Positions 16,030 through 26,225 are shown, counted from the stretch's first letter. The stretch: 64,000 bases of DNA from an uncultured Chitinophagaceae bacterium (GCA_936908745.1 CAKZFX010000010.1:1-64000); one strand, 5' to 3'. The notes: generated by a model not told the origin, from the letters alone. Program-made: numbers and translations.

Positions 16030-18297
16030 ATGAAAAAACTGATCGTATTAGTAGCCGTGTTAGCAGCCTTGCAATCTCATTCGCAGGATGCGAAGATGAA
16101 TACCTTTATCAGCAACCTGATGAAGAAAATGACGCTGGAAGAAAAACTGGGACAGCTCAACCTGCCATCTGCAGGCGACTTCACCACGGGCCAGGCGCAA
16201 AGCTCTGATATTGGTAAAAAAATCAAGGAAGGAAAAGTAGGCGGCCTCTTCAATATAAAAACAGTGGCCAAGATCAGGGAAGTACAAAAAGTGGCGATGG
16301 AACAAAGCCGCCTGAAAATACCGCTGATCTTCGGTATGGACGTTATACATGGTTATGAAACAGTGTTCCCGATCCCATTGGGATTAAGTTGTACCTGGGA
16401 TATGAACCTCATTGAGCGCAGCGCAAGAATTGCCGCCAATGAAGCCAGTGCCGACGGTATCTGCTGGACATTTTCACCCATGGTGGATATTGCCCGCGAT
16501 CCTCGCTGGGGACGTATTGCCGAAGGCAGCGGTGAAGATCCCTATCTCGGTTCTGCTATCGCAAAAGCAATGGTGAAAGGTTACCAGGGAGATGATCTGA
16601 AAAAAAATAACACGATCATGTCCTGCGTAAAACACTATGCACTGTATGGTGCGGCAGAAGCAGGAAGAGACTATGGCACAACTGATATGAGCCACCAGCG
16701 CATGTATAATGAATACTTTCCGCCGTATAAAGCAGCGGTTGACGCCGGTGTGGGTTCTGTGATGGCTTCTTTCAACGAAGTGGATGGCGTTCCGGCCACT
16801 GCCAATAAATGGCTGATGACAGATGTATTGCGCAAGCAATGGAAATTTAACGGCTTCGTGGTAACAGACTATACAGGTATCAATGAAATGGTGGACCATG
16901 GTATCGGTGATCTGCAAACAGCCTCCGCAAGAGCATTGATGGCAGGTATTGATATGGACATGGTGGGCGAAGGTATTTTAACAACGACTCAAAAATCATT
17001 GAAAGAAGGAAAAGTGACAATGGCGCAGATTGACCTGGCTTGTCGTCGGGTACTGGAGGCAAAATACAAACTGGGTTTATTTGATGATCCTTATAAATAC
17101 TGCGATGCGAACCGTGCGGCTACTGAAATCTTTACTGCATCCAATCGTCGTGAAGCAAGAAACACCGCGGCACAAAGTTTTGTGTTGCTGAAAAACAACA
17201 ATGTGCTGCCGTTGAAAAAAACAAACACGATCGCACTCGTTGGTCCATTGGCAGACAACAAAGAAAACATGCCGGGCACATGGAGTGTAGCGGCCAACTT
17301 TTCAAAAGCCACTTCCGTATTAAAAGGAATCAGGGAAGTAGCTGGCGACGATACAAAAATCTTATACGCCAAAGGTTCTAACCTTGATGATGATAGTTTA
17401 TTTGAACAAAGAGCGGGTATGTTTGGCAAAGCTTTTCCAAGGGACGGAAGAACAGATGCGCAACTGCTGGAAGAAGCATTGGCCATTGCTGCCAGATCAG
17501 ATGTGATCGTGGCGGCATTGGGCGAATCGGCTGAAATGAGCGGTGAAGCCAGCAGCCGTACCAACCTCGAAATTCCACAGGCGCAACAACGTTTGTTGAA
17601 AGCCTTATTAAAAACAGGCAAACCAGTTGTGTTAGTTTTATTCACGGGCCGCCCGCTGGCATTGAAATGGGAACAGGAAAATGTACCTGCTATCCTCAAT
17701 GTCTGGTTTGGCGGCAGCGAAGCTGGTTATGCCATAGCCGATGTATTATATGGCGATGTAAATCCTTCCGGTAAACTCAGCACCACGTTCCCGCAAAATG
17801 TGGGACAAGTGCCATTATTCTACAATCATAAAAACACTGGCCGTCCGTTGCCCGAAGGCAAATGGTTCCAGAAATTCCGTTCCAACTACCTGGATGTAAG
17901 CAACGATCCTGTGTACCCGTTTGGTTTTGGATTGAGCTATACCAGCTTTACGTATGGCGATCTGCAACTCAGCAGCACTTCATTGAAAGGCAACCAGAAA
18001 CTCACAGCTTCTGTAACGCTGACCAATAATGGTAAATATGATGGAAAGGAAGTAGTGCAACTGTATATCCGTGATGTGGTGGGTACTGTTACCCGCCCGG
18101 TAAAAGAATTGAAAGGTTTCCAGAAAGTGGAATTGAAAGCGGGTGAAAGCAAAACAGTGACATTTACCATCACCCCTGAAGACCTGAAATTTTATAACTA
18201 CGACCTGAACTATGTGTGGGAGCCGGGTGAATTTGTGATCATGGTGGGTGGCAACTCAAGAGATGTGAAATCCGGTAAGGTAAACTGGGTTAAGTAA
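16030..18297 (+). CDS. bglX: GH3 beta-glucosidase, BglX-like
   Basis: Periplasmic exo-acting beta-glucosidase of 755 residues. Signal peptide (1-19), TIM barrel (about 25-360) with nucleophile Asp280 in GFVVTDYTG, an alpha/beta sandwich (about 395-630), and a C-terminal Fn3-like domain (about 660-745). RDPRWGRIAEGSGEDPYL and the KHYALYG motif are typical of BglX. In beta-1,2-glucan and beta-1,6-glucan loci a GH3 trims imported oligosaccharides to glucose, which fits its place at the end of PUL 1. A repeat-filled 225-bp spacer separates it from the GH43-like gene and a terminator follows. Confidence 0.93.
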   Translation: MKKLIVLVAVLAALQSHSQDAKMNTFISNLMKKMTLEEKLGQLNLPSAGDFTTGQAQSSDIGKKIKEGKVGGLFNIKTVAKIREVQKVAMEQSRLKIPLIFGMDVIHGYETVFPIPLGLSCTWDMNLIERSARIAANEASADGICWTFSPMVDIARDPRWGRIAEGSGEDPYLGSAIAKAMVKGYQGDDLKKNNTIMSCVKHYALYGAAEAGRDYGTTDMSHQRMYNEYFPPYKAAVDAGVGSVMASFNEVDGVPATANKWLMTDVLRKQWKFNGFVVTDYTGINEMVDHGIGDLQTASARALMAGIDMDMVGEGILTTTQKSLKEGKVTMAQIDLACRRVLEAKYKLGLFDDPYKYCDANRAATEIFTASNRREARNTAAQSFVLLKNNNVLPLKKTNTIALVGPLADNKENMPGTWSVAANFSKATSVLKGIREVAGDDTKILYAKGSNLDDDSLFEQRAGMFGKAFPRDGRTDAQLLEEALAIAARSDVIVAALGESAEMSGEASSRTNLEIPQAQQRLLKALLKTGKPVVLVLFTGRPLALKWEQENVPAILNVWFGGSEAGYAIADVLYGDVNPSGKLSTTFPQNVGQVPLFYNHKNTGRPLPEGKWFQKFRSNYLDVSNDPVYPFGFGLSYTSFTYGDLQLSSTSLKGNQKLTASVTLTNNGKYDGKEVVQLYIRDVVGTVTRPVKELKGFQKVELKAGESKTVTFTITPEDLKFYNYDLNYVWEPGEFVIMVGGNSRDVKSGKVNWVK

Positions 18298-18320
18298 AAA
18301 AATCGTAACTTTGTAGTAGA

Positions 18321-18349
18321 CGGCTGTCGCATTGCGGCAGCCGTTTTTA
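18321..18349 (+). terminator. Terminator of PUL 1
   Basis: CGGCTGTCGC (18321-18330) pairs with GCGGCAGCCG (18334-18343) with one G-T pair and a 3-nt loop, then GTTTTTATTT. Strong intrinsic terminator 23 bp after the GH3 stop. Confidence 0.9.
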
Positions 18350-18464
18350 TTTGACAATGATCAATAGCACTCCTTTATAAATGGGTGAGCAGTAAAGACT
18401 AAAGCATTATTTTTTTATGAAATAGCTATTTGTTTCTGTCAATTTCTTTACATTAGCTGCCTGA

Positions 18465-19055
18465 TTGCTGCCCGACGTGAACGTGCATCCCCACCATACT
18501 GATACTGAGTTGTTGAACAGGATAGCTGACAAAAATGAAGCTGCTTTCACCGAACTCTACTCCCGCTATTGGCAAAAACTCTTTGCCATAGCTTATAATC
18601 GTTTACAAGACAGGGAAAGCGCCGAAGATGCAGTGCATGATGTGTTTGCTGCCTTATGGGTCAATAATCAACTCAACGAAATACAATCGCCTGCTAACTA
18701 TCTCGCCACGGCTGTTAAATACACGGTACTCGGAAAAGTAAAAAAGAAAATACAGGAACGTGAACACCTGTTGACAGCCGTTCCATCCGAAGCTTTTGCG
18801 GACACTACAGAATACGCCCTGCACAACAGGCAGGTGTTGGAACTGATCAAACAGGAAGTGGAGCAACTGCCCGAAAAATGCAGGCTGATCTTCCAGTATA
18901 GCCGCAATGAACATATGCCGGTAAAACAAATAGCGGCCAAAATGCAGATCTCGCCAAAGACCGTAGAAAACCAATTGGGCAAAGCGATCCGCCATCTGCG
19001 GCTGGCTACCCGCCACTTCTTTCACCTGCTGGCACTGCTTCCCTGGCTGTCTTAA
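18465..19055 (+). CDS. ECF sigma factor of PUL 2
   Basis: Sigma factor of up to 196 residues. Region 2 is at about 25-95 (RESAEDAVHDVFAALWVNN) and region 4 at about 130-185 (MPVKQIAAKMQISPKTVENQLGKAIRHL). No ATG is near the N terminus; candidates are TTG at 18465 and GTG at 18477 or 18483. It is 24 bp from its FecR partner. It and the first sigma (3094-3681) are related but differ in length of the linker, consistent with two separately controlled loci. Confidence 0.92.
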   Translation: MLPDVNVHPHHTDTELLNRIADKNEAAFTELYSRYWQKLFAIAYNRLQDRESAEDAVHDVFAALWVNNQLNEIQSPANYLATAVKYTVLGKVKKKIQEREHLLTAVPSEAFADTTEYALHNRQVLELIKQEVEQLPEKCRLIFQYSRNEHMPVKQIAAKMQISPKTVENQLGKAIRHLRLATRHFFHLLALLPWLS

Positions 19056-19079
19056 AAATATTTTCACCGCACATAGGGG

Positions 19080-20288
19080 ATGCCCGGTTTTTCATACACT
19101 TATTACCGTATGAGGCTCCCGCACCATCTTTTACCGCTTATTGAGAAATACCAGGCAGGCAAAGCGACGCCTGAAGAAATTGCCTTGCTGAATGAATGGT
19201 ATCATTCTTTTGACGATACCGCCGTGGAACTTGTGCTAAACGAAGGGGAGGATGAATTCCAACTCGAAGAAAAGATGAAACAACGACTGATGGAAACCAT
19301 CGGGTCGGGTAATCGCCACGGCGCCCATCGTTTCTTTGCACGCTGGAGAATACCGGCGGCCGCTGTTCTCGTTCTTGCATTATCAGCAACACTCTACATT
19401 TCTTTTTTCAGAAAATCTTCTGCGATCACAACACCCGGTAAACTGGTTGTTGCGTCCGGCGTCAACTACGACATCACTCCCGGTGGCAACAAGGCTTTAT
19501 TGACGCTCAACGATGGTTCAGTTATTGTGCTGGATAGTGCTGCCAATGGCGTGATTGGTAAACAAGGCGATATACAAATCGAAAAAGCAGACGACGGGCT
19601 GATTACGTATATCATTAATGGAAAAAGAGTGTCGGAAAAGGATGAAGCGTTTTACAATACTATTTCCACACCAAGAGGCGGGCAATATAAGATCACGTTG
19701 TCAGACGGTACCAAAGTGTGGCTGAATGCCGCATCCTCTATCCGTTTCCCGGTAGTATTTACCGGCAAGGAAAGAAAAGTGGAAGTAACCGGTGAAACTT
19801 ATTTCGAAGTAAACCGCAACGAACACATGCCGTTTAAAGTAAAAGCAGCGCAATCAGAAGTGGAAGTGCTGGGTACTCATTTCAATCTTAATGCATATAC
19901 CGACGAAGAAGCGATAAAGACCACTTTGCTCGAGGGAAAAGTAAAAATTTCAGCAGATAATAATACGGCCAGCAAATACTTAACACCCGGACAGCAATCC
20001 GGCGTCAGCAAGAACGGCAATATCAGCGTACTGGACAATGCGGACACAGAAGAAGCGACCGCATGGATCAATGGCCGTTTTCAATTTAAAAGCGCAGGTT
20101 TAAAGGAGATTTTAAGACAGGTAGGCCGCTGGTATGATGTGGAGGTGGAATACCGTGGCAATGTGGACATGCGTTTCAGCGGTCAGCTGAACAGGAGCGA
20201 TAATGTTTCCAAAGTATTTGAAAAACTGAAACTGACAGGCGAAGTGAATTTCAAAATAGACGGGAGAAAAATAATTGTATCAAGATAA
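19080..20288 (+). CDS. FecR-family anti-sigma factor of PUL 2
   Basis: Anti-sigma membrane protein of 402 residues: cytoplasmic N-terminal part, one membrane helix (about 88-110), periplasmic FecR domain (about 195-300; TPRGGQYKITLSDGTKVWLN is the classic strand), and C-terminal DUF4974 (about 330-402). The ATG at 19080 or Met11 at 19110 could be the start. It is 35 residues longer than the PUL 1 FecR because of an extra segment between the membrane helix and the FecR domain (about 118-190), which also looks beta-rich. Confidence 0.93.
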   Translation: MPGFSYTYYRMRLPHHLLPLIEKYQAGKATPEEIALLNEWYHSFDDTAVELVLNEGEDEFQLEEKMKQRLMETIGSGNRHGAHRFFARWRIPAAAVLVLALSATLYISFFRKSSAITTPGKLVVASGVNYDITPGGNKALLTLNDGSVIVLDSAANGVIGKQGDIQIEKADDGLITYIINGKRVSEKDEAFYNTISTPRGGQYKITLSDGTKVWLNAASSIRFPVVFTGKERKVEVTGETYFEVNRNEHMPFKVKAAQSEVEVLGTHFNLNAYTDEEAIKTTLLEGKVKISADNNTASKYLTPGQQSGVSKNGNISVLDNADTEEATAWINGRFQFKSAGLKEILRQVGRWYDVEVEYRGNVDMRFSGQLNRSDNVSKVFEKLKLTGEVNFKIDGRKIIVSR

Positions 20289-20380
20289 ACTGGTTTTTAT
20301 TTCCATCCGGGCAGGATGGTCAACATAAAAATTTCGAACAATATGACGTTGCTTATTTATCAATTCAAACAGATCTAATC
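20289..20380. promoter_or_regulatory. FecR-SusC spacer of PUL 2 with possible sigma target
   Basis: No TAnnTTTG box. Contains a 6-bp hairpin CCATCC/GGATGG (20303-20319 region), GGTCAACAT at 20318-20326 and TTCAAAC at 20364-20370. The last two words match the spacer before the first susC in order and approximate spacing. Confidence 0.3.
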
Positions 20381-23300
20381 ATGAATTTAATTGCTGCTTG
20401 CAGGTCCGGGATGGCCCGAAACCGGATCACAAAAAAAACACTCAAGATTATGAAACTACTCACAGTTTTTATGATCGCTGCCTGCCTCCAGGTAAGTGCC
20501 AGGGGGTTTTCTCAAAAGGTAACAATCAGGGAAAACAACATTTCCTTACAAAAAGTATTTGAAGAAATCAGGAAGCAAACTGGCATCCAGTTCTTCTATG
20601 CGGATGAAACATTGCGCAATGCAAAAACAGTTTCCTTGTCCGTAAAAAAAGAACCGGTGGAAAATGTACTGGACATTGCTTTCAAAGACCAGCAACTGGA
20701 CTACACCATTACCGACAACACCATTGTGGTAAAAAGAAAAACAATAGTGGCAGAGCCGGTAAAAACAACGCCTGTGGTGGTAGAAAATCCTGTTATCACC
20801 GTGCGTGGACGGATCACCGACGACAAAGGACAGGCGATGGCAGGTGTGTCTGTTTCTGTAAAAGGATCTTCCACCGGAACGACCACCAATGCAAATGGTG
20901 AATACTCTTTGACGGTTCCTGATAATGCAGTGCTGGTATTCTCCTATGTTGGTTATGTAAGCGTGGAAGAAACAGTGGCCGGGCGTTCTGCTATCAGTGT
21001 TTCATTGAAACCTTTGGATACACCGCTCGAAGCGATCGTGATCGTTGGTTATGGTACGCAAAAGAAAAGAGATCTTACAGGTTCTATTTCTTCTGTTAAA
21101 GGAGAAGAGATAGCGAAGATGCCATCAACCAACCCGATCTCTTCTTTGCAAGGTAAAGTGCCGGGCCTGACAATTTCTAACTCCGGCCGTGCAGGTGCAA
21201 GTCCCGTAGTGCGTATCCGTGGTGTAAACAGTACCAACAGTGCCAGCCCCGTATATGTGGTGGATGGGATTTTACAGGATAATATCGATTACCTTAATCC
21301 AGCCGATATCGAATCAATAGATGTATTAAGAGATCCTTCCTCCATTGCTGTGTACGGTATGCGTGGCGCTAATGGCGTAATCGCTGTTACATTGAAAAAA
21401 GCAGCAAGAGGTAAAACGGTAGTGAACTTTCAAACTGCTGTAAGCATTCAAAGAGTGCAGGACAGGGTTGCTATAACAGATGCGGCAGGGTTCAGAAAAC
21501 TGTACACTGCGCAATTGGCCAACCTGAATGCAACGCCTTTTGACTATACAAACTATACGGCCAATACCGATTGGCAGGACCTGGTGTTGAGAAATGCAGT
21601 AATGACGACCAATAACCTAAGCATTTCCAACAGTGGTGAAAAAACAACCACGAGGCTGAATCTGGGTTACACCAACCAGGAAGGCGTTTTGAAAAATGAT
21701 CAGTATGAAAGATTTCTTATACGCCTCAACGAAGAAATAAAACTGAATAACAATATTAAAGTAGGCGGTGACATTACAGGTTATCACACCATCAGCAACC
21801 CGCCAGCGGCTTCTATTACCAATGCGTTGTGGGCAGCGCCTATCGTGCCTGTACAATTCAATCAGAATACCTATTACAGCATGCCTTCTTTTCAGCGGGC
21901 GCAGGTAGGCAACCCGATTGCGGCATTGAACAGGAATGACAGGAACTCGGTAAACAAAGGGTACAGGGTGATCGGTAGCGTGTTTGCTGAAATTAAATTC
22001 CTCAAAGACTTTACCTGGAAATCTGTTTTCTATGGCGACTTCTCATTCAACACCGGCAGAAGTTATGGTCAGCTTCCTTACAGCCTTATTAATTTAGGCG
22101 AAGGAATAGCGCCAACCACTACGACGTTGGATACAAGTGCCCGGACATCCGTTTCCCAATCTCAAAGCGAAGCGAAAAGAATACAACAAGACCACTACCT
22201 GACGTTTGACAAAAAATTTGGTAACGGGCATTCTTTAACGGCCGTTGCAGGTTTTACAACCGTCTATAACAGCAGTTCTTCTTTATCCGGTACCAGAACA
22301 GACAGGGAGATCAATGTGCCCGACAATCCAGACTATTGGTACCTTGGTATTGTTAACATCAACAACCCGCTTTCTAATGGTGGCGGTGGTAGCGAGGATG
22401 CCCTGTTTGGCTCGTTCCTGCGTACAGCGTATTCTTATAAAGGGAAATACCTGCTCAATGCGACATTGCGCCGTGATGCCAGTTCAAAATTTGCTCCTGA
22501 AAACAGGTGGGGAACATTTGGCAGCGTAGGTGCCGGTTGGGTAATGAGCCAGGAAAACTTCTTTGATAAGATTAATGGCATTGACTTTTTGAAACTGCGT
22601 GTTGCCTGGGGTAAAACGGGTAACTCGAATGGCTTGGGTGATAACCTCTACCTGCCGGGCATTCAAAATGCATCCACAGCTGTTTTTGGAGACAATATCT
22701 ATTCTTCTATCCAGGCTGCTTATGAACCCGACCCGAATCTTCATTTTGAAGTGGTACAGGGTTTTGATGCTGGTTTTGATCTTCGTACATTAAAAAACAG
22801 GTTAAGTGCTGAAGTTACTTTCTACAACAGGAAAACAACCGATATCCTGACATTTGTTACACGCCTGGCTACGGCCACCAATTCAAACGTTCCTTACTAT
22901 ACGAACCTCGGTGAGATCTCTAATAAAGGGATTGAACTGAACCTTGGCTGGAATGATGCTATTGGAAAAGACTTCAGGTACTCTGTTGGCGCCAACTTCA
23001 GCTACAATAAAAACGAAGTGGTGGCCATCGGTGATAAATTCGACTTCCAGATCACGGGTAATGGAGGTGTAAACCTTACCACTACCGGCCGGTCCATCGG
23101 CTACTTCTATGGCTACAGGCAGATTGGTGTTTACCAGTCGACGGCTGATATCCAGAAAATGGCCGCTTTTGCTAACTCATTGCCGGGCGATATCGCCTAT
23201 GCTGATGTAAATGGTGACGGGGTGATCACACCAGCAGACAGGGAATACCTGGGTTCTCCTTTCCCTGCTTATAACTATGGTGCCAATGTTTCACTAGAAT

Positions 23301-23746
23301 ACAAAGGATTTGATTTAGACATACAGGGACAAGGTTCAGCCGGTCATAAAATATATACACAAAGACGTACATCCACTTTCGCTGTGCTGAATTATGAAAG
23401 CATGCGTTTGAATGCATGGACAGCACCGGGTACGAGCAATGTTGAGCCTATCCTGGATAATACCCGTGGTAATAACTTCCTGATGAGTACTTATTACCTG
23501 GAGCCGGGCGACTTTTTCCGTATCAGGTTGCTGCAATTGGGCTACACATTTACCCAGCCATTTATGCGCAAAGCTGGTATACAAAATGCAAGACTGTATA
23601 TCAGTGCTCAAAACCTGAAAACATGGAGCAAAGTGACAGGATATTCGCCTGAGCCATTGATCGGAAGCATTTTGGGCGGCGGTGCAGACAACGGATCCTA
23701 TCCTGTTCCGGCTATTTATTCTTTAGGACTTAATCTAACGTTTTAA
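20381..23746 (+). CDS. SusC/RagA TonB-dependent glycan transporter with STN domain, PUL 2
   Basis: Outer-membrane importer of 1121 residues with the same order as the PUL 1 protein: signal peptide (cleaner from Met24, MKLLTVFMIAACLQVSA, at 20450), STN (about 46-122), CarboxypepD_reg-like domain (about 142-225), plug (from AIVIVGYGTQKKRDLTGSIS, about 228-345) and barrel ending NLTF. Sequence differs widely from the first SusC outside conserved motifs, so it is an old paralogue and not a recent tandem copy. SusD starts 10 bp downstream. Confidence 0.96.
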   Translation: MNLIAACRSGMARNRITKKTLKIMKLLTVFMIAACLQVSARGFSQKVTIRENNISLQKVFEEIRKQTGIQFFYADETLRNAKTVSLSVKKEPVENVLDIAFKDQQLDYTITDNTIVVKRKTIVAEPVKTTPVVVENPVITVRGRITDDKGQAMAGVSVSVKGSSTGTTTNANGEYSLTVPDNAVLVFSYVGYVSVEETVAGRSAISVSLKPLDTPLEAIVIVGYGTQKKRDLTGSISSVKGEEIAKMPSTNPISSLQGKVPGLTISNSGRAGASPVVRIRGVNSTNSASPVYVVDGILQDNIDYLNPADIESIDVLRDPSSIAVYGMRGANGVIAVTLKKAARGKTVVNFQTAVSIQRVQDRVAITDAAGFRKLYTAQLANLNATPFDYTNYTANTDWQDLVLRNAVMTTNNLSISNSGEKTTTRLNLGYTNQEGVLKNDQYERFLIRLNEEIKLNNNIKVGGDITGYHTISNPPAASITNALWAAPIVPVQFNQNTYYSMPSFQRAQVGNPIAALNRNDRNSVNKGYRVIGSVFAEIKFLKDFTWKSVFYGDFSFNTGRSYGQLPYSLINLGEGIAPTTTTLDTSARTSVSQSQSEAKRIQQDHYLTFDKKFGNGHSLTAVAGFTTVYNSSSSLSGTRTDREINVPDNPDYWYLGIVNINNPLSNGGGGSEDALFGSFLRTAYSYKGKYLLNATLRRDASSKFAPENRWGTFGSVGAGWVMSQENFFDKINGIDFLKLRVAWGKTGNSNGLGDNLYLPGIQNASTAVFGDNIYSSIQAAYEPDPNLHFEVVQGFDAGFDLRTLKNRLSAEVTFYNRKTTDILTFVTRLATATNSNVPYYTNLGEISNKGIELNLGWNDAIGKDFRYSVGANFSYNKNEVVAIGDKFDFQITGNGGVNLTTTGRSIGYFYGYRQIGVYQSTADIQKMAAFANSLPGDIAYADVNGDGVITPADREYLGSPFPAYNYGANVSLEYKGFDLDIQGQGSAGHKIYTQRRTSTFAVLNYESMRLNAWTAPGTSNVEPILDNTRGNNFLMSTYYLEPGDFFRIRLLQLGYTFTQPFMRKAGIQNARLYISAQNLKTWSKVTGYSPEPLIGSILGGGADNGSYPVPAIYSLGLNLTF

Positions 23747-23756
23747 AACTTGATAT

Positions 23757-25304
23757 ATGAAATCAGTTAATAAACCTATTAATCTTACAATACTGTTGCT
23801 GGTATTGATAAGTACAGTAACAGGCTGTAAAAAATTCCTGGACACAGATGCGCAGGGTTCCTACAACGAGATAGACTATCCTTATCCCGGCGGTTCAGGT
23901 GCCTATGACCAGTATATTTTTGCTGCTTACAATGACCTGCGAAGTTTCAATGTACATAGCCAGTCATTCATAACTGCTGCCAGCATCCGCAGTGATGATG
24001 CAGACAAAGGAAGCACACCGGCCGATGGCGGTGCCAATGCTATTGATATGGACAACTTCCCGGTGCAGCCCAGCAATGGTTTTTGCAATACGTTGTGGAC
24101 AGGTTACTATACAATGATCAATAAATGCAATGTGACCATTTTGCAGGTGGTCAATAATACAGCTATTACGGCTACTGACCAGGTAAAAATGCAGACCATA
24201 GCTGAAGCAAAATTTATCCGTGCCTACAGCTACTTTAACCTGGTCCGTTTCTTTGGCCGTGTGCCATTGGTGGATACAGGCTCCAGCACTACAGGCAATA
24301 TTCCGCAAAGCAGCCCCGCGCAAATCTATGCTTTCATAGAAGCAGACCTTACTGCTGCGGCTGCTAACCTGCCTCCTTCCTGGGATGCAAGATTTGTGGG
24401 AAGGGCAACAAGCGGAGCTGCAAACGCCATGCTGGCAAAAGTGTACCTGACACAGCAAAAATGGGGTGCAGCAATGGGTGCTGCCCAAACTGTAATGACA
24501 TCCGGGGTATATGGTTTTGCAGTGCCGCCTACAGGAAGCAGCATCACCAGCTTTGACTTTGAATTCAGGGAAGAAGGAGAAAACAGTAAAGAATCAGTAT
24601 TTGAAGTACAGGCAACAGCTTCCCAGGCCATACCTTCCAATAATGGCGTGCAATATGCGCAGATACAAGGTGTAAGAGGTGCCGGTAACTGGGATCTTGG
24701 CTGGGGTTGGAACAGCCCGAGCACTTATCTCGAAGCCGCATTTGAACCCAATGATCCGCGTAAAAACAGGACCATACTTTATACCAGCGCAGGCTCAACA
24801 ACCATCTATGGCGAAGCATTGCCTGCAGGCTTGCCCAATCCACGTTATAATAATAAAGTATATACAAATCCTTCCATGCGGGCTTCCATCGGCAACAGGT
24901 TTGGCTACTGGATGAATGTGCGCATAATTCGTTATGCGGATGTAGTGCTGATGTTTGCAGAAGCGGCCAATGAAGTAGGCGGTGCTACTAATATTACCGC
25001 AGCAAGAAATGCACTGAATACTGTCAGGGCACGTGCAAGGGCAGGCGCTCCGGGAGGCACATTACCTGATATAACTACCACAGACCAGGGTGCGTTGAGA
25101 GATGCCATCCGGCAGGAAAGAAGGGTAGAACTCGCAATGGAACATGATCGTTTCTTTGATATCGTACGTTGGGGAATTGCACAAACAGCAATGAATGCTG
25201 CAGGCAAACCTAACTTCAGTGGTGCAAGAGACGTGTTATTGCCTATCCCGCAAACACAGATTGACCTGAGTGCAGGTGTGTTGACACAGAACCCTGGCTA
25301 TTGA
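23757..25304 (+). CDS. SusD/RagB-family glycan-binding lipoprotein, PUL 2
   Basis: Surface lipoprotein of 515 residues, lipidation Cys24 (VTGC), partner of the adjacent SusC. Family motifs: KFLDTDAQGSYNE at the mature start, FIRAYSYFNLVRFFGRVPLV, RVELAMEHDRFFDIVRWG and the ending IPQTQIDLSAGVLTQNPGY. That last motif is almost the same as in the PUL 1 SusD, which supports a shared origin. The LamG lipoprotein gene begins 19 bp later. Confidence 0.96.
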   Translation: MKSVNKPINLTILLLVLISTVTGCKKFLDTDAQGSYNEIDYPYPGGSGAYDQYIFAAYNDLRSFNVHSQSFITAASIRSDDADKGSTPADGGANAIDMDNFPVQPSNGFCNTLWTGYYTMINKCNVTILQVVNNTAITATDQVKMQTIAEAKFIRAYSYFNLVRFFGRVPLVDTGSSTTGNIPQSSPAQIYAFIEADLTAAAANLPPSWDARFVGRATSGAANAMLAKVYLTQQKWGAAMGAAQTVMTSGVYGFAVPPTGSSITSFDFEFREEGENSKESVFEVQATASQAIPSNNGVQYAQIQGVRGAGNWDLGWGWNSPSTYLEAAFEPNDPRKNRTILYTSAGSTTIYGEALPAGLPNPRYNNKVYTNPSMRASIGNRFGYWMNVRIIRYADVVLMFAEAANEVGGATNITAARNALNTVRARARAGAPGGTLPDITTTDQGALRDAIRQERRVELAMEHDRFFDIVRWGIAQTAMNAAGKPNFSGARDVLLPIPQTQIDLSAGVLTQNPGY

Positions 25305-25323
25305 TAAATTGATCAACTAAAAA

Positions 25324-26214
25324 ATGTTTAACATGAAGTATTCAACTATAAAAACCGGCGTTGCTGTTTTGGCACTGGCTGTTAGTTTAACTGCCTGCAA
25401 AAAGGATGGCAACCCGAACAACCTGCCGGATGTAAATCCCGCCGACTATGCAGGCACGATTGATGGCTTCCGTAGCTCTGACGAAGTATTGCCAAACAAC
25501 CTTGTCGCCTACTGGAGTTTTGATGATACAAAAAATGAACTCAAAAGCGGTACGGCTCCTTTCTCTTCGCTGAATGACAGTTATGTTACCGGTGGTGTAA
25601 GAGGTAAAGCATTAAATCTTGCAGCCGGTTGGGTTTACTATAAAACACAACTGAACGCTTTCAAAACAGATGCGTTGAAAAGCTGGAGTATCAGTGCATG
25701 GGTAAAATTGAAAAACAATGGCTCTAAAAGAACCATGCTTTTTCAAATGGCAAGACCGGGAATGTTTAACGGCAATATCAACTTTGCATTAAACACAAAC
25801 GCTTTTCCTGCTACGAACGACTCGTCGCTGACGATCAACCCGACCTTCCTGACCATGACAGGCGGCACACAGGATAACCTGAACAATGCTGCAGGCCAGA
25901 ACAAAACCAACCTGAATGGCTGGGTGCATATTGTATTGACGTATGATTTCAATACTGGTGTGTTCAACAACTGGATGGACGGAAGAAAGGTTGGCAACTT
26001 CCCTAACCGTGGCACAGGCAACAACTCGTTTAAATCGTATGAGCCAAGCGAAGTTTTCTTTGGCGCTAACTACAACGCCGCTGGTATGCCGGTAAGTGCA
26101 GATGTAAACTTTGCACCGATGACAGGCCAGTTGGATGAAGTAAGGGTTTATAATAACGCATTGCCGGATGCTTTTATCAGGGCATTAAACAATCTTGGCA
26201 AGGCTAATAAATAA
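25324..26214 (+). CDS. LamG-domain lipoprotein, probable surface glycan-binding protein, PUL 2
   Basis: Lipoprotein of 296 residues with Cys25 (LTAC) as lipidation site; Met4 is an alternative start. LamG/concanavalin-like fold from about 58 to 292: NNLVAYWSFDDTKNELKSG opens it, SWSISAWVKL and WVHIVLTYDFNTGVFNNWMD form the core and LDEVRVYNNALPDAFI closes it. It is the positional and structural counterpart of 9862-10692. No catalytic residues can be named. A terminator follows at 26226-26270. Confidence 0.85.
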   Translation: MFNMKYSTIKTGVAVLALAVSLTACKKDGNPNNLPDVNPADYAGTIDGFRSSDEVLPNNLVAYWSFDDTKNELKSGTAPFSSLNDSYVTGGVRGKALNLAAGWVYYKTQLNAFKTDALKSWSISAWVKLKNNGSKRTMLFQMARPGMFNGNINFALNTNAFPATNDSSLTINPTFLTMTGGTQDNLNNAAGQNKTNLNGWVHIVLTYDFNTGVFNNWMDGRKVGNFPNRGTGNNSFKSYEPSEVFFGANYNAAGMPVSADVNFAPMTGQLDEVRVYNNALPDAFIRALNNLGKANK

Positions 26215-26225
26215 TAATTGAAAGT

